Below are positions 44,901-56,513 of a stretch of DNA of 64,000 bases, in pieces. The stretch comes from Lepidurus packardi (lineage: Eukaryota; Arthropoda; Branchiopoda; Notostraca; Triopsidae): contig JAKZAN010000004.1 of the NCBI GenBank assembly GCA_023053545.1, positions 11,817,235 through 11,881,234 of the forward strand. Reading direction: 5' to 3'. The notes beneath the pieces were generated by a model that worked only from the letters and a program-made list of their open reading frames with translations, had not been told where the DNA came from and ran no database searches. Within the stretch, counting starts at the first letter, position 1. Every line of letters starts with the position of its first letter. Both the position numbers and the translations under genes were made by a program.

Positions 44901-47547
44901 GTGTGCGTAGTCCGCAACACTCGAGCCGGTGGAGTCTGGGGTAATGAAGAACGCGAGGGCGAAATGCCTTTTGTCCTTGGAGAGCAAGTGGAATTGGTTA
45001 TAGCTTGCTTCGAAGACACTTACCAAGTAAACTTTGCTTCTAACTTCTTTATTAACTTCTGTAAACCATACCTTCTAGATATACATCAATGGGGACTTGT
45101 TCGCCGAGTATAAACACCGTTTGCATTGGGAGCAAGTGACGCATTTGACCATCAAAGGCTCTTTTCTTACCGAAGCAGTGCATTATAGAAGTTTACCTGT
45201 AAAATTTGTGCATTTTTTTAGCGTATTTTGGGTCGTTTAAGGTTCTAAGGAAAAAACTTGGTCTCAGGTGCATTCGTCTCCGTCCTCGATGGTTTGGAGG
45301 CAAACAGGTGGACATCTCAGACACGTGACTTCCTGCCAAGCCGGAATTACGTGGGGACTGGGCTATGATGGAAGCTTATGGGTTCATACCGGTGGTTACG
45401 GTGGAGCAGCCTTCAAAGGTAAAGGTTTAAGGCTCCCGTACACTTTAGCTTGTTGATGCGAAAGAATCACAGATGGCGTTGATGTTTGTTATGGTTTTTG
45501 CTCAAGTGGTTCTCCGGTGAAAAACCCGGTGGTCAAAAGTGACAGTACAGTGTCTTATTGTTACAAAACTTTGTCTGGAAAAGAGTGAAAGACAGGTGTC
45601 ACTCGAATTGAAAACTGGTACAGTGGAACCTCTCTTAACGAGCATAATTCGTTCCAGAATCTTGCTCGTTATGTCTTGCGTTATGTGAAACACTCGTTAA
45701 GCGAAACTGGTGAGTCCCGGCTCACAAGTGACTCATTCGTTTCGTGACTTCCCTTTCTGCGTCACTCGTTATGTGAAATGTCGCTCGTTAAGGGAGCAAT
45801 TTTTTCACTTTTTTTTTGCTCGTTATGCGAATTACTCGTTATGAGAGGTTCCATTAAGGCTCCCGTACACCTTAGCTTGTTGATGCGAAACAATCACAGA
45901 TGGCGTTGATGTTTGTTATGGTTTTGCTCAACAGGTTCTCCGGTGAAAAAACCCGGTGGCCAAAAATGACAGTACAGTGTCATATTGTTACAAAACGTTC
46001 TCTGGAAAAGAATGACAAACGGGTGTCATGTCACTCGAGTTGAAAACTGGTAGTTTGATTGGAAATGAATTAGGATAGCTTAGATTAGCTTAGGTTTTGC
46101 ACTAAGTTGCTTGAAATTTCCTATGGTAACGTCCTTTACCGATCTATGGTCTACGGGAGGCTTACACTATATTTTGAAACTTTTTCATTACTAACTGCTT
46201 TTTTGATGTTAAAGGGCATAGCAGTGGTACCATCAATCCCATGATGGATACACGCTACGTATACATCTACGAAAACCAGCGTTGGAATCCGCTGACTGGT
46301 TTTTCGGCGCGTGGATTGCCCACGGACCGGTACAGCTGGTCGGATCGCTCTGGACGCAAACAGTGTACCAAGGAAAACACAAAGTTGCCCTCTGTACACT
46401 GGTCTTGGGTAAATTTCAGTTGATCCGTCCTTTTTAAAAGTAAATAAACGTTCATTCTGTGTTATTTTGTTTGTTTTGAAGCAATCGGATTGGTGCATTG
46501 ATTACCATACTCCTGAAGGAGCAGACAAAGAAGGATGGCAGTACGCAACGGATTTCCCTGCTTCTTATCATGGCAACAAAGGTTTGTTGGATTACGTGCG
46601 ACGGCGACGATGGTACCGGAAATGTCAAATACTGACTTCAGGCCCTTGGACAGCTTTCGGAATGACCAAGTTCCTTGATGTTTCTATGCAAGTACGTTCG
46701 CTCCCTAGTCAAATTTCGGACTACTGGAGATTGTTGAAAGCCTACTTTCATCCTATAGGTGGATCATCCGGGAGATGGATCTTCTGTTGACGTTTGGGCT
46801 ATTGCCTCTAATGGGGACGTTCTTCGACGTACAGGCGTCTTCAAACACTGCCCCCAAGTCAAGTTTACGCTATTTAATGCTTAGTGTCTTCTTTAAGTCT
46901 CTATTTTTGCATTAGGGAGAGGAGTGGGAACATGTTGCCAGCGAGTACAAGTTCCGCTGCATCTCCGTGGGTGGGAATAACCGAGTTTGGGCCATTACTG
47001 ATACTGGTACTGCCTGTTGGCGCTACGGGGTCAGCCCCCATAAGCCTTGTGGTACTAGAAATGTATTTGTCTTTGATTTTTCATTGAAATTTTTGGGGTC
47101 TTTTTGTAGGAATCTCTTGGTTATCTATTGATAGGCCAGAAGGGACGGTACTAAGTCAAATCTCGGTCGGGCGAAGCAGCGTTTGGGCAGTATCTAAGGA
47201 TCGCAAGTTGTATTGCCGCCAGGAAGTCGCTTCTTTATTTCCTGAAGGAACATCTTGGAAATGGATAGCTGCAGGAATCCTGCATCTCAGCGTTGGCCCT
47301 CAAGATCAGGTAAAAACTCGGGATTTGTATGGTTTTTCGGGAAATTTTGTGTGTTTGGCATGACAAAACTGAAATTTTGGGTTAGCTGTGGTGTATTTGT
47401 GACGCTTTGGACGGAAAACCGAGACCTGGATGGACCGGGGTCTTGTGTAGACGGAAAGGAGTTATAGAATCATGTCCAGAAGGCGTAGGATGGGAGTATG
47501 GAGTGGGCGGTGGTTGGTCGGCCATATGTACTAGAGCTCTCGAGTGA
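41913..47547 (+). CDS. TECPR1: Tectonin beta-propeller repeat-containing protein 1 with a galectin domain
   Basis: Seventeen exons: 41913-42320, 42470-42622, 42704-42807, 42890-43289, 43368-43741, 43804-43938, 44031-44371, 44489-44592, 44652-45026, 45079-45198, 45268-45418, 46215-46408, 46482-46691, 46759-46857, 46916-47051, 47110-47309 and 47386-47547. They give 1221 residues in phase. Order: N-terminal tectonin blade, first DysF module (EAYQNQRWNP, GWTYAIDFP), tectonin propeller (HPNNPEGSSW, NSKGSHWIEV, GVEDHAVYMRSG), PH-like region (about 570-635), galectin domain (about 690-835, ALHLNPRF..VVRNT..WGNEER), second DysF (YENQRWNPLTGF, GWQYATDFP), second propeller. TECPR1 binds ATG5-ATG12 and acts in autophagosome-lysosome fusion and damaged-lysosome responses. 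The vertebrate protein as I recall it has no galectin domain. One donor (GTCAAG at 46858) is weak. A Met at 41865 is an alternative start. Confidence 0.93.
45428..46164. mobile_element. Nested transposon copies in TECPR1 intron 11
   Basis: Two copies of the AAGGCTCCCGTACAC element lie at 45428-45620 (lacking its right end) and 45855-46164. The latter ends with TACGGGAGGCTTA, the inverse of its left end. Both contain ATCACAGATGGCGTTGATG and GACAGTACAGTGTC. Between them, 45621-45854 has its own inverted ends, CAGTGGAACCTCTCTTAACG and CTCGTTATGAGAGGTTCCAT, flanked by TA. These ends resemble pogo/Tigger-type elements. No transposase ORF is present. Confidence 0.75.
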
Positions 47548-47962
47548 TATTTTATTTCGTTTTGAAAAACGGTCTCTATTGGCACTCTATTTCTATTCGG
47601 AATTTATATAAATAACAGCTTTTTTAGCATCTACGTTATTGTCCATGTTTTTACTTCGATGTTGATTATGTAAGAGTGGGGAACTGCAGTATTTTAGTGC
47701 AATTTTGTTCTTGACGTGCTTATTGGCATTGTGCATTTTGAAACTCGGAAATCGAACGTATTTTTATTAATCGATATTGAAAACTGCGGTGCTTGATAAT
47801 GCCTGTATCTATCGCGATTTGTTAATCACGTGGTTTTGTTTGGAAATTTCGAGTACCGGTATCCTAATCATAACAGCTACTAATACTATTACTAGACTTG
47901 CAAAGCACTGCAAATAAACGTTCTATAAATATTTATAGTGCAATAATTACAGTTATTAGGTC
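47548..47962. other. Spacer between TECPR1 and DALRD3
   Basis: 415 bases with no gene, holding the TECPR1 3' UTR and the DALRD3 5' region. An AATAAA at 47913-47918 is a possible TECPR1 polyadenylation signal, which would place its 3' end very close to the DALRD3 start. Confidence 0.45.
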
Positions 47963-49139
47963 ATGGTTTTACAAGAATATGAATGGCTGGAATTCGAAAA
48001 TTTCGTTCGTATTTTGGAAAATTGTCCTGACCCAGATCCGTTAGTTACGGAAGATGACAATGTTTCGGATGCTGGGAAATGTGGACTAACTGAGCTGAGA
48101 TCTAGGGTGGTGCTTGGAACTCTTTCTAGACTGCTAGAAACCCTCAAGAATCTGTCTGTCTATTACTCAGAAAATGCAGTGGATATCCAGAGCTCGGAGA
48201 TTATGAAACAGGGCATTTTAGTAGGTCCTATTCTTAATGAGGCTACGGGCAAAAAGGAGACAATCATTGAAACAGAAACGTATCACAAGTAACTTAGTTA
48301 TTGGTGTCTTTTATGCGAAACTTATGCTTCGTTTTAGATTTCGAAAAGCCTATATCGAGACGTCCACAGCTGCTAGGAGAGAAATTCTGTCCGATTGCGA
48401 AGACTATGAAGAAATTCTAACGCGAGCCGTTGTGCAATATGAAATGCTTTATGTCAATCCGAGCAAAAGTATGACTCTTGTGCTGAAAAACCCTTCGGAA
48501 TTTGATTATGCCCAAAGTTCTGCGTTAAAAGGTAAATAGATTCGAAAACTGGAATTGAATTTTGATTAAAAAGTCAAGATTTTGTTAAATATAGATGCTA
48601 TTTCCATTCTGTACAATCGAGCGAGGGTGTTTGGTATACTAGCACGTCACAAAAAGATGGTGCAGTCAGGCGTTTTGTCGGATTTGCCAAAGTTTCATGA
48701 GCTGAATTTGAGGATTTTGGATCTTAAAGTAATTTTTAAAATACTGTCTTGAGGTTAGTAATTTCTGACGATCCTGTGGTGATATTAGGAAGAGCAGGAG
48801 CTTATTAAATACTTTATAATACGCTGTTTCCCACTTCTGCGCCAAATAATGTCCTCTGCTAAGAATGGGCATTGTCCTACGCAGAAATTGCCTGTTTTCC
48901 TTGTGTTACTAAGCAGGAAATTTAGTCTTTATTATAGCAACGTTAGAATACTAACGGTAATAAAGAATTATGCTTTTCGAAGAATTTTGTTAAAGGTTTT
49001 TATTTTCGCCTAGGAAAGCCTTCCTCGACCTTCAGATGTTCCTTTGTTACAAGTACGGATTGTCTTATTAAAATGCATTATTTATGTTTATGGATGGATG
49101 ATGGGTATTTGTGGTATGAAGACTTTGAAAGTGTTGTAA
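47963..49139 (+). CDS. DALRD3: DALR anticodon-binding domain protein (DALRD3-like), short form
   Basis: Five exons: 47963-48288, 48338-48531, 48595-48728, 48789-48956 and 49014-49139. They give 315 residues in phase. The C-terminal half follows vertebrate DALRD3: VGPI..ETETYHKFRKAYIETS (compare the GPV..YYEFR region), AVVQYEMLYV, the DALR signature DAISILYNRARVFGIL, a loop with EEQELIKYF, then LVLLSRKFSLYYSNVRIL and LLQVRIVLLKCIIYVYGWMMGI. DALRD3 helps METTL2 make 3-methylcytosine in certain arginine tRNAs by recognising the tRNA; the DALR helical bundle is the anticodon-binding module of arginyl-tRNA synthetases. The vertebrate protein has about 200 or more additional N-terminal residues that are absent here, and TECPR1 lies directly upstream. 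The start is the first ATG of the open exon. Confidence 0.75.
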
Positions 49140-49372
49140 TTGTTCGAATGTCAAATGCATTCCTTCCGTGCAATGGTTTGAATTACAGCTCTTTTACCGC
49201 GGATTCAACGATGTGGGCAGGGTTTCCCAATAGATGGCGTTGGGGTAGAAGGGTATACTGTCAGTGGACAATGGCCGATTCCTAAAAATTTCCACCTGTT
49301 GTTTATCGTTCAATATCTGGGGCATCCGTGTACATTATTAGTTTTCAAGTGTGAATTGTGATACCTTACACC

Positions 49373-52300
49373 ATGATTGGCCTTTGGAAAGTAAGAGAGT
49401 TGGCCGATAAAGTGTAAGTAGCAGAAATGTTACTTTTTATTATGTAAACAAAGTTTTGTTGTTGGAGCAAAAAAACTGACAACCTGAGATGATAATCTTA
49501 CATTTCTAGAACAAGTGCTTCATTTACTACATTTAAATCTCATATTGTGATTACTATTATTCTAAAAAGAATCTTTAACTTTTTTTTCGAATATTTTGCA
49601 AGTTTTAAATGTTTTTAGGTCATCTGCCACGGAAGCCTAGGCTTGACTGATAATTATCTAACAGATTATCTAAACGTAACGGACCTGAGGTAATGAGGGG
49701 TACTTTTTCTTGCAGTACGAATGTGGTGATGAATTATACAGAAACCGAAGCCAAAGTGCGCGAGGCCACCAATGACGAAGCTTGGGGACCAGCTGGTAAT
49801 GTTCTTAATGGAAAAGTTCTAATCGTTGTCGAAAAGGCACGCGCTTCTACTTAGTATTTCTATCCACGTAGGTGCCTTGATGCAGGAGGTAGCCCAAGCC
49901 ACGTTTACATATGAACAATTCCCCGAAGTAATGGGTATGCTGTGGAAACGCATGCTGCAAGACAAGAAAAACTGGAGACGCACTTACAAATCGCTCTTAC
50001 TGCTGCACTACTTAGTCAGAAACGGTTCTGAACGTGTCGTCACCTCAGCTCGAGAGCATGTATACGATTTAAGAGGACTCGAAAACTACACTTGCATAGA
50101 CGAGTTAGGAAGAGATCAGGGAATTAACATCAGGTTTGCAAACCCTTTCTTTATACTCCTTATTCCTCACTTTTTAGCATCTAAGTATTTTTTAAATATA
50201 AAACAGATTGTTTAATAGGAAGTAAGATGGTTTTTGTTAACGAAATTCTTTCCCTTTTCCAGGCACAAAGTGAAGGAGATGATTGACTTTATCCAAGACG
50301 ATGATAAATTGCGAGAAGAGCGCAAGAAAGCCAAGAAGAATAAGGACAAGTACGTGGGTTTATCCAATGACGCGCTAGGCATGGGCATGGGCTACCGATC
50401 ATCCAGTAAATGTTTGTTAAATAATATTTTTGTGGAATTAAACTATTCTTTTTATATTTTTTTAGCTGGAGGTTGGGATGAAGGGAGCAAATGGTCTCGC
50501 AAAGATGACGTCACCAACAGTGATTGGGATTCCAGAAGCAGTCGACGGAAAACTGGCGACGATTCGGATCTTAGGTATAAATCTTGGGCCTTTTTGCTTA
50601 AATTTCCCATTGTTTCGTTTATTTGGATCTTTGTAATCTTTAAAGATCTGTTGAAGGAGACTAATGAGTGTCTTTTCATTGCTTTTCCCCAGTAATGAGG
50701 ATGGTTTCCCTGAGGGAGAAAAGCGAGCTGGTAATGAATACCGCGATGATGATGAAAAGCGTGAAGAGCTCTCTTCCATTTCCCCGAGCCACAGCTTGGG
50801 TCACAATATCAATGACGGGCTTAAAGAGTCTAAACTTAAACCTGCCAAGAAGATTGATTTGGGAGCTGCAGCACATTATAAAGGCGTTGAACTTCCTCCG
50901 CCGAGCACCAGTTCAGCCAAAGTAATGCAAAGTCTTCCTCTTTTTTTTTTTTTTTACGGTTATAATCATTCAAGTATTCTACGAGATTTATATATTTTAC
51001 TGTTTTTTAGTATTTATTATTATTATTATTTTTTATTGTTTTTTTTATTATTTATTTAGTTTTTAATAGTAGTATTCTACGAGATTTATATATTTACTGT
51101 TTTTAGTATTTATTATTATTATTTTTTATTGTTTTTTTCATTATTTATTTAATTTTTAATAGTAGTATTCTACGAGATTTATATATTTTAGAGTTTTTAG
51201 TATTTATTATTATTATTATTATTTTTTATTGTTTTTTTTATTATTTATTTAGTTTTTAATAGTAGTATTCTACGAGATTTATATATTTTACTGTTTCTAG
51301 TATTTATTATTATTATTATTTTTTATTGTTTTTTTTATTATTTATTTAGTTTTCAATAGACGGTGTGAGCAAAGGTCGTTTGTCGTTTCTATATTGTATA
51401 TTACTTATACTTTTTCTTTCTTTATCCTTTCTTTATTCTTTATGTGTTATTTATTTATTATTGACTTACCGATTGATTGATTTTTATACCTATTATTTAT
51501 TATTATGGCTTATTTTGGTCTGGCTAGAGTGTGGCCTTGCTAGATGACTTATTTGCCTCCTCGGCACCAGCCGCCACGTCAAATGGCAACATTGAGCACG
51601 CCCCCACGAACGATTTTGGAGATTTTACCAGTGCCTTTGCTTCAGAGACCAGGTGAATCTACTTAACCTCCTTTTACCCTATTTTTTTGAGTAATTGCGT
51701 TTATTTTTCTCGTTAACTAGGCCAAATACGACGGAAAATCAGCCCGCAGATACTTTCGCAAACTTTGGAGCTGTTTTTGAGACGGTTCCAGCCAAAGCCG
51801 TCAAGGCAGCTTCTACAGATTTGCTTGCGGATTTGGACTTTTTGGATGGTCCTGCCCCAGCTGTCAATTTGTCTTCACCTGCTGCCACTTTTCCCGTTCA
51901 TTCTCCCTTTGCAGCTAATGGTAAGTGATAAAACACGTTTACGTCATCCTTTTTCCCATAGGTGATGGGTTGAACGTTGTTGAAATCCAACCAAGCGTTC
52001 CCAAATCGAGTTCAAGTCTTTTAAAAGTATCTTAAAGTGCTCCAGAAGTCTTTAGAAGTATCTTACAGTGGTCCAGAAGGCTCCCAAATGTTGTATTTTA
52101 GGCCTTTTAGCTCCGTGTACCTCTTTTCCTGACTTTGACGCTGCGAAAATGAACCTCGTTATGCGCTCTGGCCAGCTGAAAGCGGTTCAAGAGTACTTGG
52201 ATCAATTTGAAGCCTTTCTTTGGCTTCCTTTGACGCCCCAGCAAGTCCAAGGCCTGGAATCTGCCTCCACAGAAGCGCTACACTTCCGCCAAGCCATTTA

Positions 52301-55300
52301 TCCTCTTATATTGCAAGAATTTTGGCAGTGCACTGATTTCCCACTGCTCCAACCCTTCGCTTTCCGGGGCGACGCAGCGATTGTCATTCCGTCAGCTCTA
52401 CAATGGATCAAGACACAAGGCGGAGCTCCAAGCTCTCGACGCGATGCGATTTTGACCTTCCTGAAGCATTTTTGGCACTCGGATGCCTTAACCGAGAGTT
52501 TCCTTCGCCACAGTCTCACGGTTTTCGACTCCCACGCGGAAACCAACTGGATTCAGCAACTCCTAGCCTTACCGGAGGTGGTAGCCAACGCATGGGGCGT
52601 GGCTTCTCCTGACTGGATCCGTCCAGTCCCTTTTTTCCGCAATTTAACGCGACATGTACTCCAGAGCTTCGTTTTGCTAGGATTCTGCGCCCAAAACGGA
52701 GCCACCGTCACTTTGCAAGTCCTCGCACAAGTAGTAGGCGTGGCCTTGTTCCGTAGCCCCACCCCTACGGATCTCCTACAACCGTTGCTGCACGGTTTGA
52801 GTCTCTGGATGCGCCAGGACTTCCTGGCGCGTCGTTTGGTGGCGAAATTCGTTCAACATCTACCGGATCGCGTATTGGAACGTTTCCTGACACATTCCGC
52901 GCAATTGGCAACTTCCGCAGAGGATTTATCCCTCCTGGTGGGCGGCTCCGCACTACAAAGCCAGCGAAGTACGCGGATACGGCATATTGTTACTACAAAA
53001 GTGCTTTTAAACCGATACTTGGCCGGTTTCAAAGAAAACGCGCGCGTTTTGAGGAACATAATCGGATTTATGACGAAAACCTTCCCGATAAAGGCTTTCT
53101 GGCAGTCGGCGGGGCAGATCCTGCAAATATGGGCGGATCCAACAGCGATACAAGCGTCGCCTCCAGCGCAGCACTTGAATTGCACCCAAGCGTTACTCCT
53201 TTTCTCTCTGCAGAAGCTCGGAGAACCCATGGAACCCGAAATGGAGTTCAAGTTGATGCGAGAGATGCTGGACGGAGTCCGCCGACACTTGCAAGGGAAC
53301 GAAGCGACTGTCCGGATCCAAGGAATGCTTGTGGCGCAGGCGTGGACGAAGCTACTGCGCCCAGAAGCTCCAATTCCGGACTTTAACTTGCCCGAAAACG
53401 ATCTGGTCGATCATTTAAGGAGTCTTATGGAGGAATCTGGCTCCTTGTCGTGTGACAATGCAGGGCCCTCAGAAGAAGACGTCGCAGTCTTTGTGGAATC
53501 GCTTAAAATCCCGGAAAGTGAACCAAATTTACCCATAGAATCCAAATTAGACTTCCAATTGTCTCCCAAAATCATCGAAAAAGATCCTGTCAAGCTGGCA
53601 GAGCGTGTCGAAGCTATAGAATTGGATAGCGATGACGATTTGGAAGCTTATGACATCTCCGAAGAGGGGTCTTCAAGCAATACGAAGAAGTCCTTAGTGT
53701 ATTTGCGGGATATTTTCGATTTCGTGGGGAAAGAGAATGAATCCGATGCTGCGGACATGGAAAAACAGGTCGTGGACCACGCCGAGTCCATTATTAGAGC
53801 GCAATTACCTCAAGATGACCCTCAGCTAGCCGATCGTCTCTTGCCGGTACTTTTGCACTGGTATAATCGCTTTGGATTCCCGGATTTCGAGTCCAAACGG
53901 CGCCAGATCTTGCTCGCAGTGGCCGAAGCGCAACCTCGGACTAGTGCGGTGTATTTAACCAAATCTATTTATGAACGTAATTGGACTTTAGGCCATCGCC
54001 TCGAAATGTGCGATGTTTTGGCCTCCGCCGCCCGGGGTTTGGCGAAACGGCAGTCTGATCCGGCCGTGGAATGGAGTCCTAAGTCGGGAAAATTGGGAAA
54101 ACCGGACTGGAAAGCTGAGATTGAGCAACGTTTAGCCCTCAAAACGCGTTATTTCTTCCCGTCCAGTCAATCTCGCCCGAAAGTTGGCGTCATTTCGGAC
54201 CCAAATCGTTTCGCTCCCTTTTCGGGCGAGTTTTTCTTTCCTTTAGCGACGCAAGTTGGATTGGCAGCGGAGTATCTGCAATGGAACGAGGACGATCATG
54301 TGCTGCTAACGCAGATATTGCTTACGCTAGCCGCGATTTTAGAAGCGGCCGGGCCGGGGAACCATGTTCGGCGCATGGCGCCAGTACTGGCCGAACTGGT
54401 GTGGTGCTGGCGGTACCATAAAGAGGCGACGGTGCGAAGAGCAGTCGCCTGGGCGTGGCTGCAGCTGGTGAAGAGCCTGAAAGAGAGCCAGTTGCTCAAT
54501 GTGACGGTTTTAGACGCTGCGCAAGTGGAAGAATGGCGAGCCTGGCTCGTCACTGTTATCCAGCGCGATGTGGATCCTCAAATGCAACAATTGGCGAGCA
54601 TGGGCGTGGTTTTTCTCAAAGAATGTTTAGTTGATCCCCTTCATTAGGCTTTTTGATGGTACTTTCATTGATTTATCCCGTAGTTTGTGTGTTAGGTTCA
54701 ATTCAACGGATGATCTTTGGGCAATTGTAATGTGTCGTACCTGAATTAATACAATTTTCCGCTTCTATTGTTCTTCTCAGGTGCGAGTTTAGGTTTGACG
54801 GGTACGGTGCCCCCTTTACAGCCGAGCGGGATGTTGCCTGGTGCCCAGTCTTTATTGCTTCAGCTACAGCCGCCTTTGATGGCTAATGTAATTCAATTTC
54901 AAAGCTTAAAAAAATGATTGGAACTATTTTGATCATATTGTTTTGATTTCCACTTCCCCGGCAGGCCAAGACGACCACGACCAACCCTAATACGTGGAGC
55001 GACTTGGGAATTAGTATCAATCTCGACAATTTGTCTTTGGCAGGCAAAAACAACAAGAATACAGCACCTTCCATGAACCAATTGGCGTTTGGTCAGCCCC
55101 TACCAAGTAGCCCTTTGGCAGCACCTGTTTTGAGACCTATGACCTCTCCCAGTCCCGTTGGTAAACTTAAGCAATTTAGAAATCTTTTTTTTTTCAGTTG
55201 TCTTTTCATTTATTTTTGTTTTTTAATCGAAAAATCCATCATAGGCTACCGCCTGTTGATGGTTCTCTATTTTACCATCACAGTGAATGTTTACGTTTAC

Positions 55301-55628
55301 AATTTAACTGAGCACAAACAGTTGTCTTTTCAATTATTAGACGAATACTTTTCGATTTTCAGTGATCGTAATACTAATTTTCAAATATTAGAATTACTAA
55401 AATTGAAATAAGAAAGGAAGCTTTTGGTTCTTAGTGGATTGATTTTTCGTGCATTGAGTTTCATTTATTGGGTTTATTTCGATAGGAGTGTCTATGGGAT
55501 TTGGTGGGATGACGTCACCAATGGGCTTGGGAAACCAGTCCATGGGGGGAGGTTTTGGTTTACAAGCTACACCAGGCCGGAATATGGGCGGAGCCAATGG
55601 GATGTCTTTCCAACCCGCCTTCAAGTGA
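49373..55628 (+). CDS. CLINT1: Epsin-related Golgi/endosomal clathrin adaptor EpsinR (CLINT1), epsin-only form
   Basis: Eleven exons: 49373-49413, 49716-49795, 49872-50133, 50263-50405, 50466-50574, 50693-50921, 51528-51652, 51721-51920, 54781-54887, 54965-55160 and 55486-55628. They give 544 residues in phase. Residues about 1-145 form an ENTH domain (WKVRELADKVTNVVMNYTET, KNWRRTYKSLLLLHYLVRNG, GINIRHKVKEMIDFIQDDDK), which binds phosphoinositides and SNAREs. The tail has KKIDLGAAAHYKG, an acidic-Phe motif NDFGDFTSAF suited to the AP-1 gamma ear, a NPNTWSDLGISINLDNLSL segment like vertebrate CLINT1, and a Met/Gly-rich end. The protein works with AP-1, whose gamma subunit is encoded at 34631-40890. 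Skipping the exon at 52102-54647 gives this form; including it gives the Tel2 fusion. The intron after exon 6 has a 97-base tandem repeat. Confidence 0.95.
50936..51360 (+). repeat. 97-base tandem repeat in a CLINT1 intron (four copies)
   Basis: TAGTATTCTACGAGATTTAT recurs at about 50972, 51070, 51167 and 51264, with T-rich ATTATTATT fill between. The array starts about 15 bases after the donor of exon 6 (50922). Confidence 0.85.
52102..54647 (+). CDS. TELO2: TELO2/Tel2 homologue, an in-frame alternative terminal exon of CLINT1
   Basis: One 2.5 kb exon encodes 848 residues matching TELO2 over its length: HEAT-like helices, VPDR-type LVAKFVQHLPDRVLERFLTH, TTKVLLNRYLAGFKEN, the acidic linker with CK2-like ELDSDDDLEAYDIS (compare SDSDLDSDDEFVPYDMS in human TELO2), YLRDIFDF, YLTKSIYERNWTLGHRLEMC, NRFAPFSGEFFFPLA. 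Tel2 with Tti1/Tti2 and HSP90 matures PIKKs (ATM, ATR, mTOR, DNA-PK). The acceptor ATTTTAG|GC continues the split Gly codon of CLINT1 exon 8 (AAT G|GTAAG), so splicing gives a 1244-residue EpsinR-Tel2 fusion. The next CLINT1 exon (54781, CAG|GT) completes the same codon, so the two are alternatives. No separate promoter or strong AATAAA is seen. Internal Mets (AAKMNLV; 52068 within the intron) could also start a Tel2-only protein. Confidence 0.93.
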
Positions 55629-56513
55629 AAATAAGTTGTTACGCCACCCCTTCATCAATCAACGGAGGCCTTACGTCTGGAAGGGTTTGAGATTAACACG
55701 AACACAGCTAAAAAAAAAAAAATAAGATAATATTCCAGAGAAAGAAAGCAGTGCACACACAAAGGTTAGAAAGAATAAGCGAGTGTGTTGCCCACTTTAC
55801 AGAGAGACGAAAAAAAGAAAATTCCTAGCTTTTATTTATTGTTTTCCAGCTTCTTTCGAGTTTATTAACTGTTGTTGACCGTTACTTGGGCTTCTTTTCC
55901 TCTTCCTATTCTTTACCCAAATCGTACTTAATTTAAATGAAGGTAGCTTGAGTAACAAGAAGATTCCAAATTGTACAGATACCAACAAAAAGAGAGTAAT
56001 TGCGTGAAATATCCTGCAGTGATGGGGGTCGGGTATACTTTGCAGAAGGGAACATAGTGTATAGCATGTGACAAGCATGAGTTGTATGAATGCTGATGAT
56101 AATGATAAGCCAGCAATATTTGGTGCACAATAAAAAAAAGGTGAATGGTTTCATACGCAGAAATTGGCCGTTGTGAATGTAGTGAAATTTTTATTTAGGT
56201 TTGCTATTTCAGTATCTAGTTATAATCAATTCCCTCGCCTGTTTGAAAACACCGCGTAAAAGTTATCGTAGTCTTTCCCATGAGATGGCGTTGGCTTTAT
56301 TTTCGAATGAATTTAAGCGCCGTTTACCGTGCGGTACTCAGTTTAAGAGCCTGAAAGCAGATTGTTATTGCCTGAATGTTATTGTTGTGGAAAGACGTTT
56401 GAGGAAAAAAGGACAATATTATAAAGCCCGTAAAACTAATAGCTTGAAGGCCCTTAAAGGTTTTATATTCGTGTATTTTGTGAATCTACAGAAACGATTC
56501 GTTGAGCCAAAAC
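55629..56513. other. CLINT1 3' UTR and haspin upstream region
   Basis: No gene is recognised. AATAAA at 56129-56134 lies 500 bases after the CLINT1 stop and probably ends that transcript. A 106-codon open frame (56201-56521) has no recognisable homologue and overlaps the haspin start in another frame; I regard it as chance. Confidence 0.5.
56129..56134 (+). terminator. Polyadenylation signal for CLINT1
   Basis: AATAAA followed by an A-run, about 500 bases beyond the CLINT1 stop and 380 bases before the haspin start. Confidence 0.5.

Noticed and set aside
52068..52101. ATG at 52068 as the true start of Tel2
   Set aside because: The sequence from 52068 to 52101 looks like intron (ends TTGTATTTTAG) and shows no Tel2 similarity. 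The splice from CLINT1 exon 8 fits better, though a Tel2-only start cannot be excluded.
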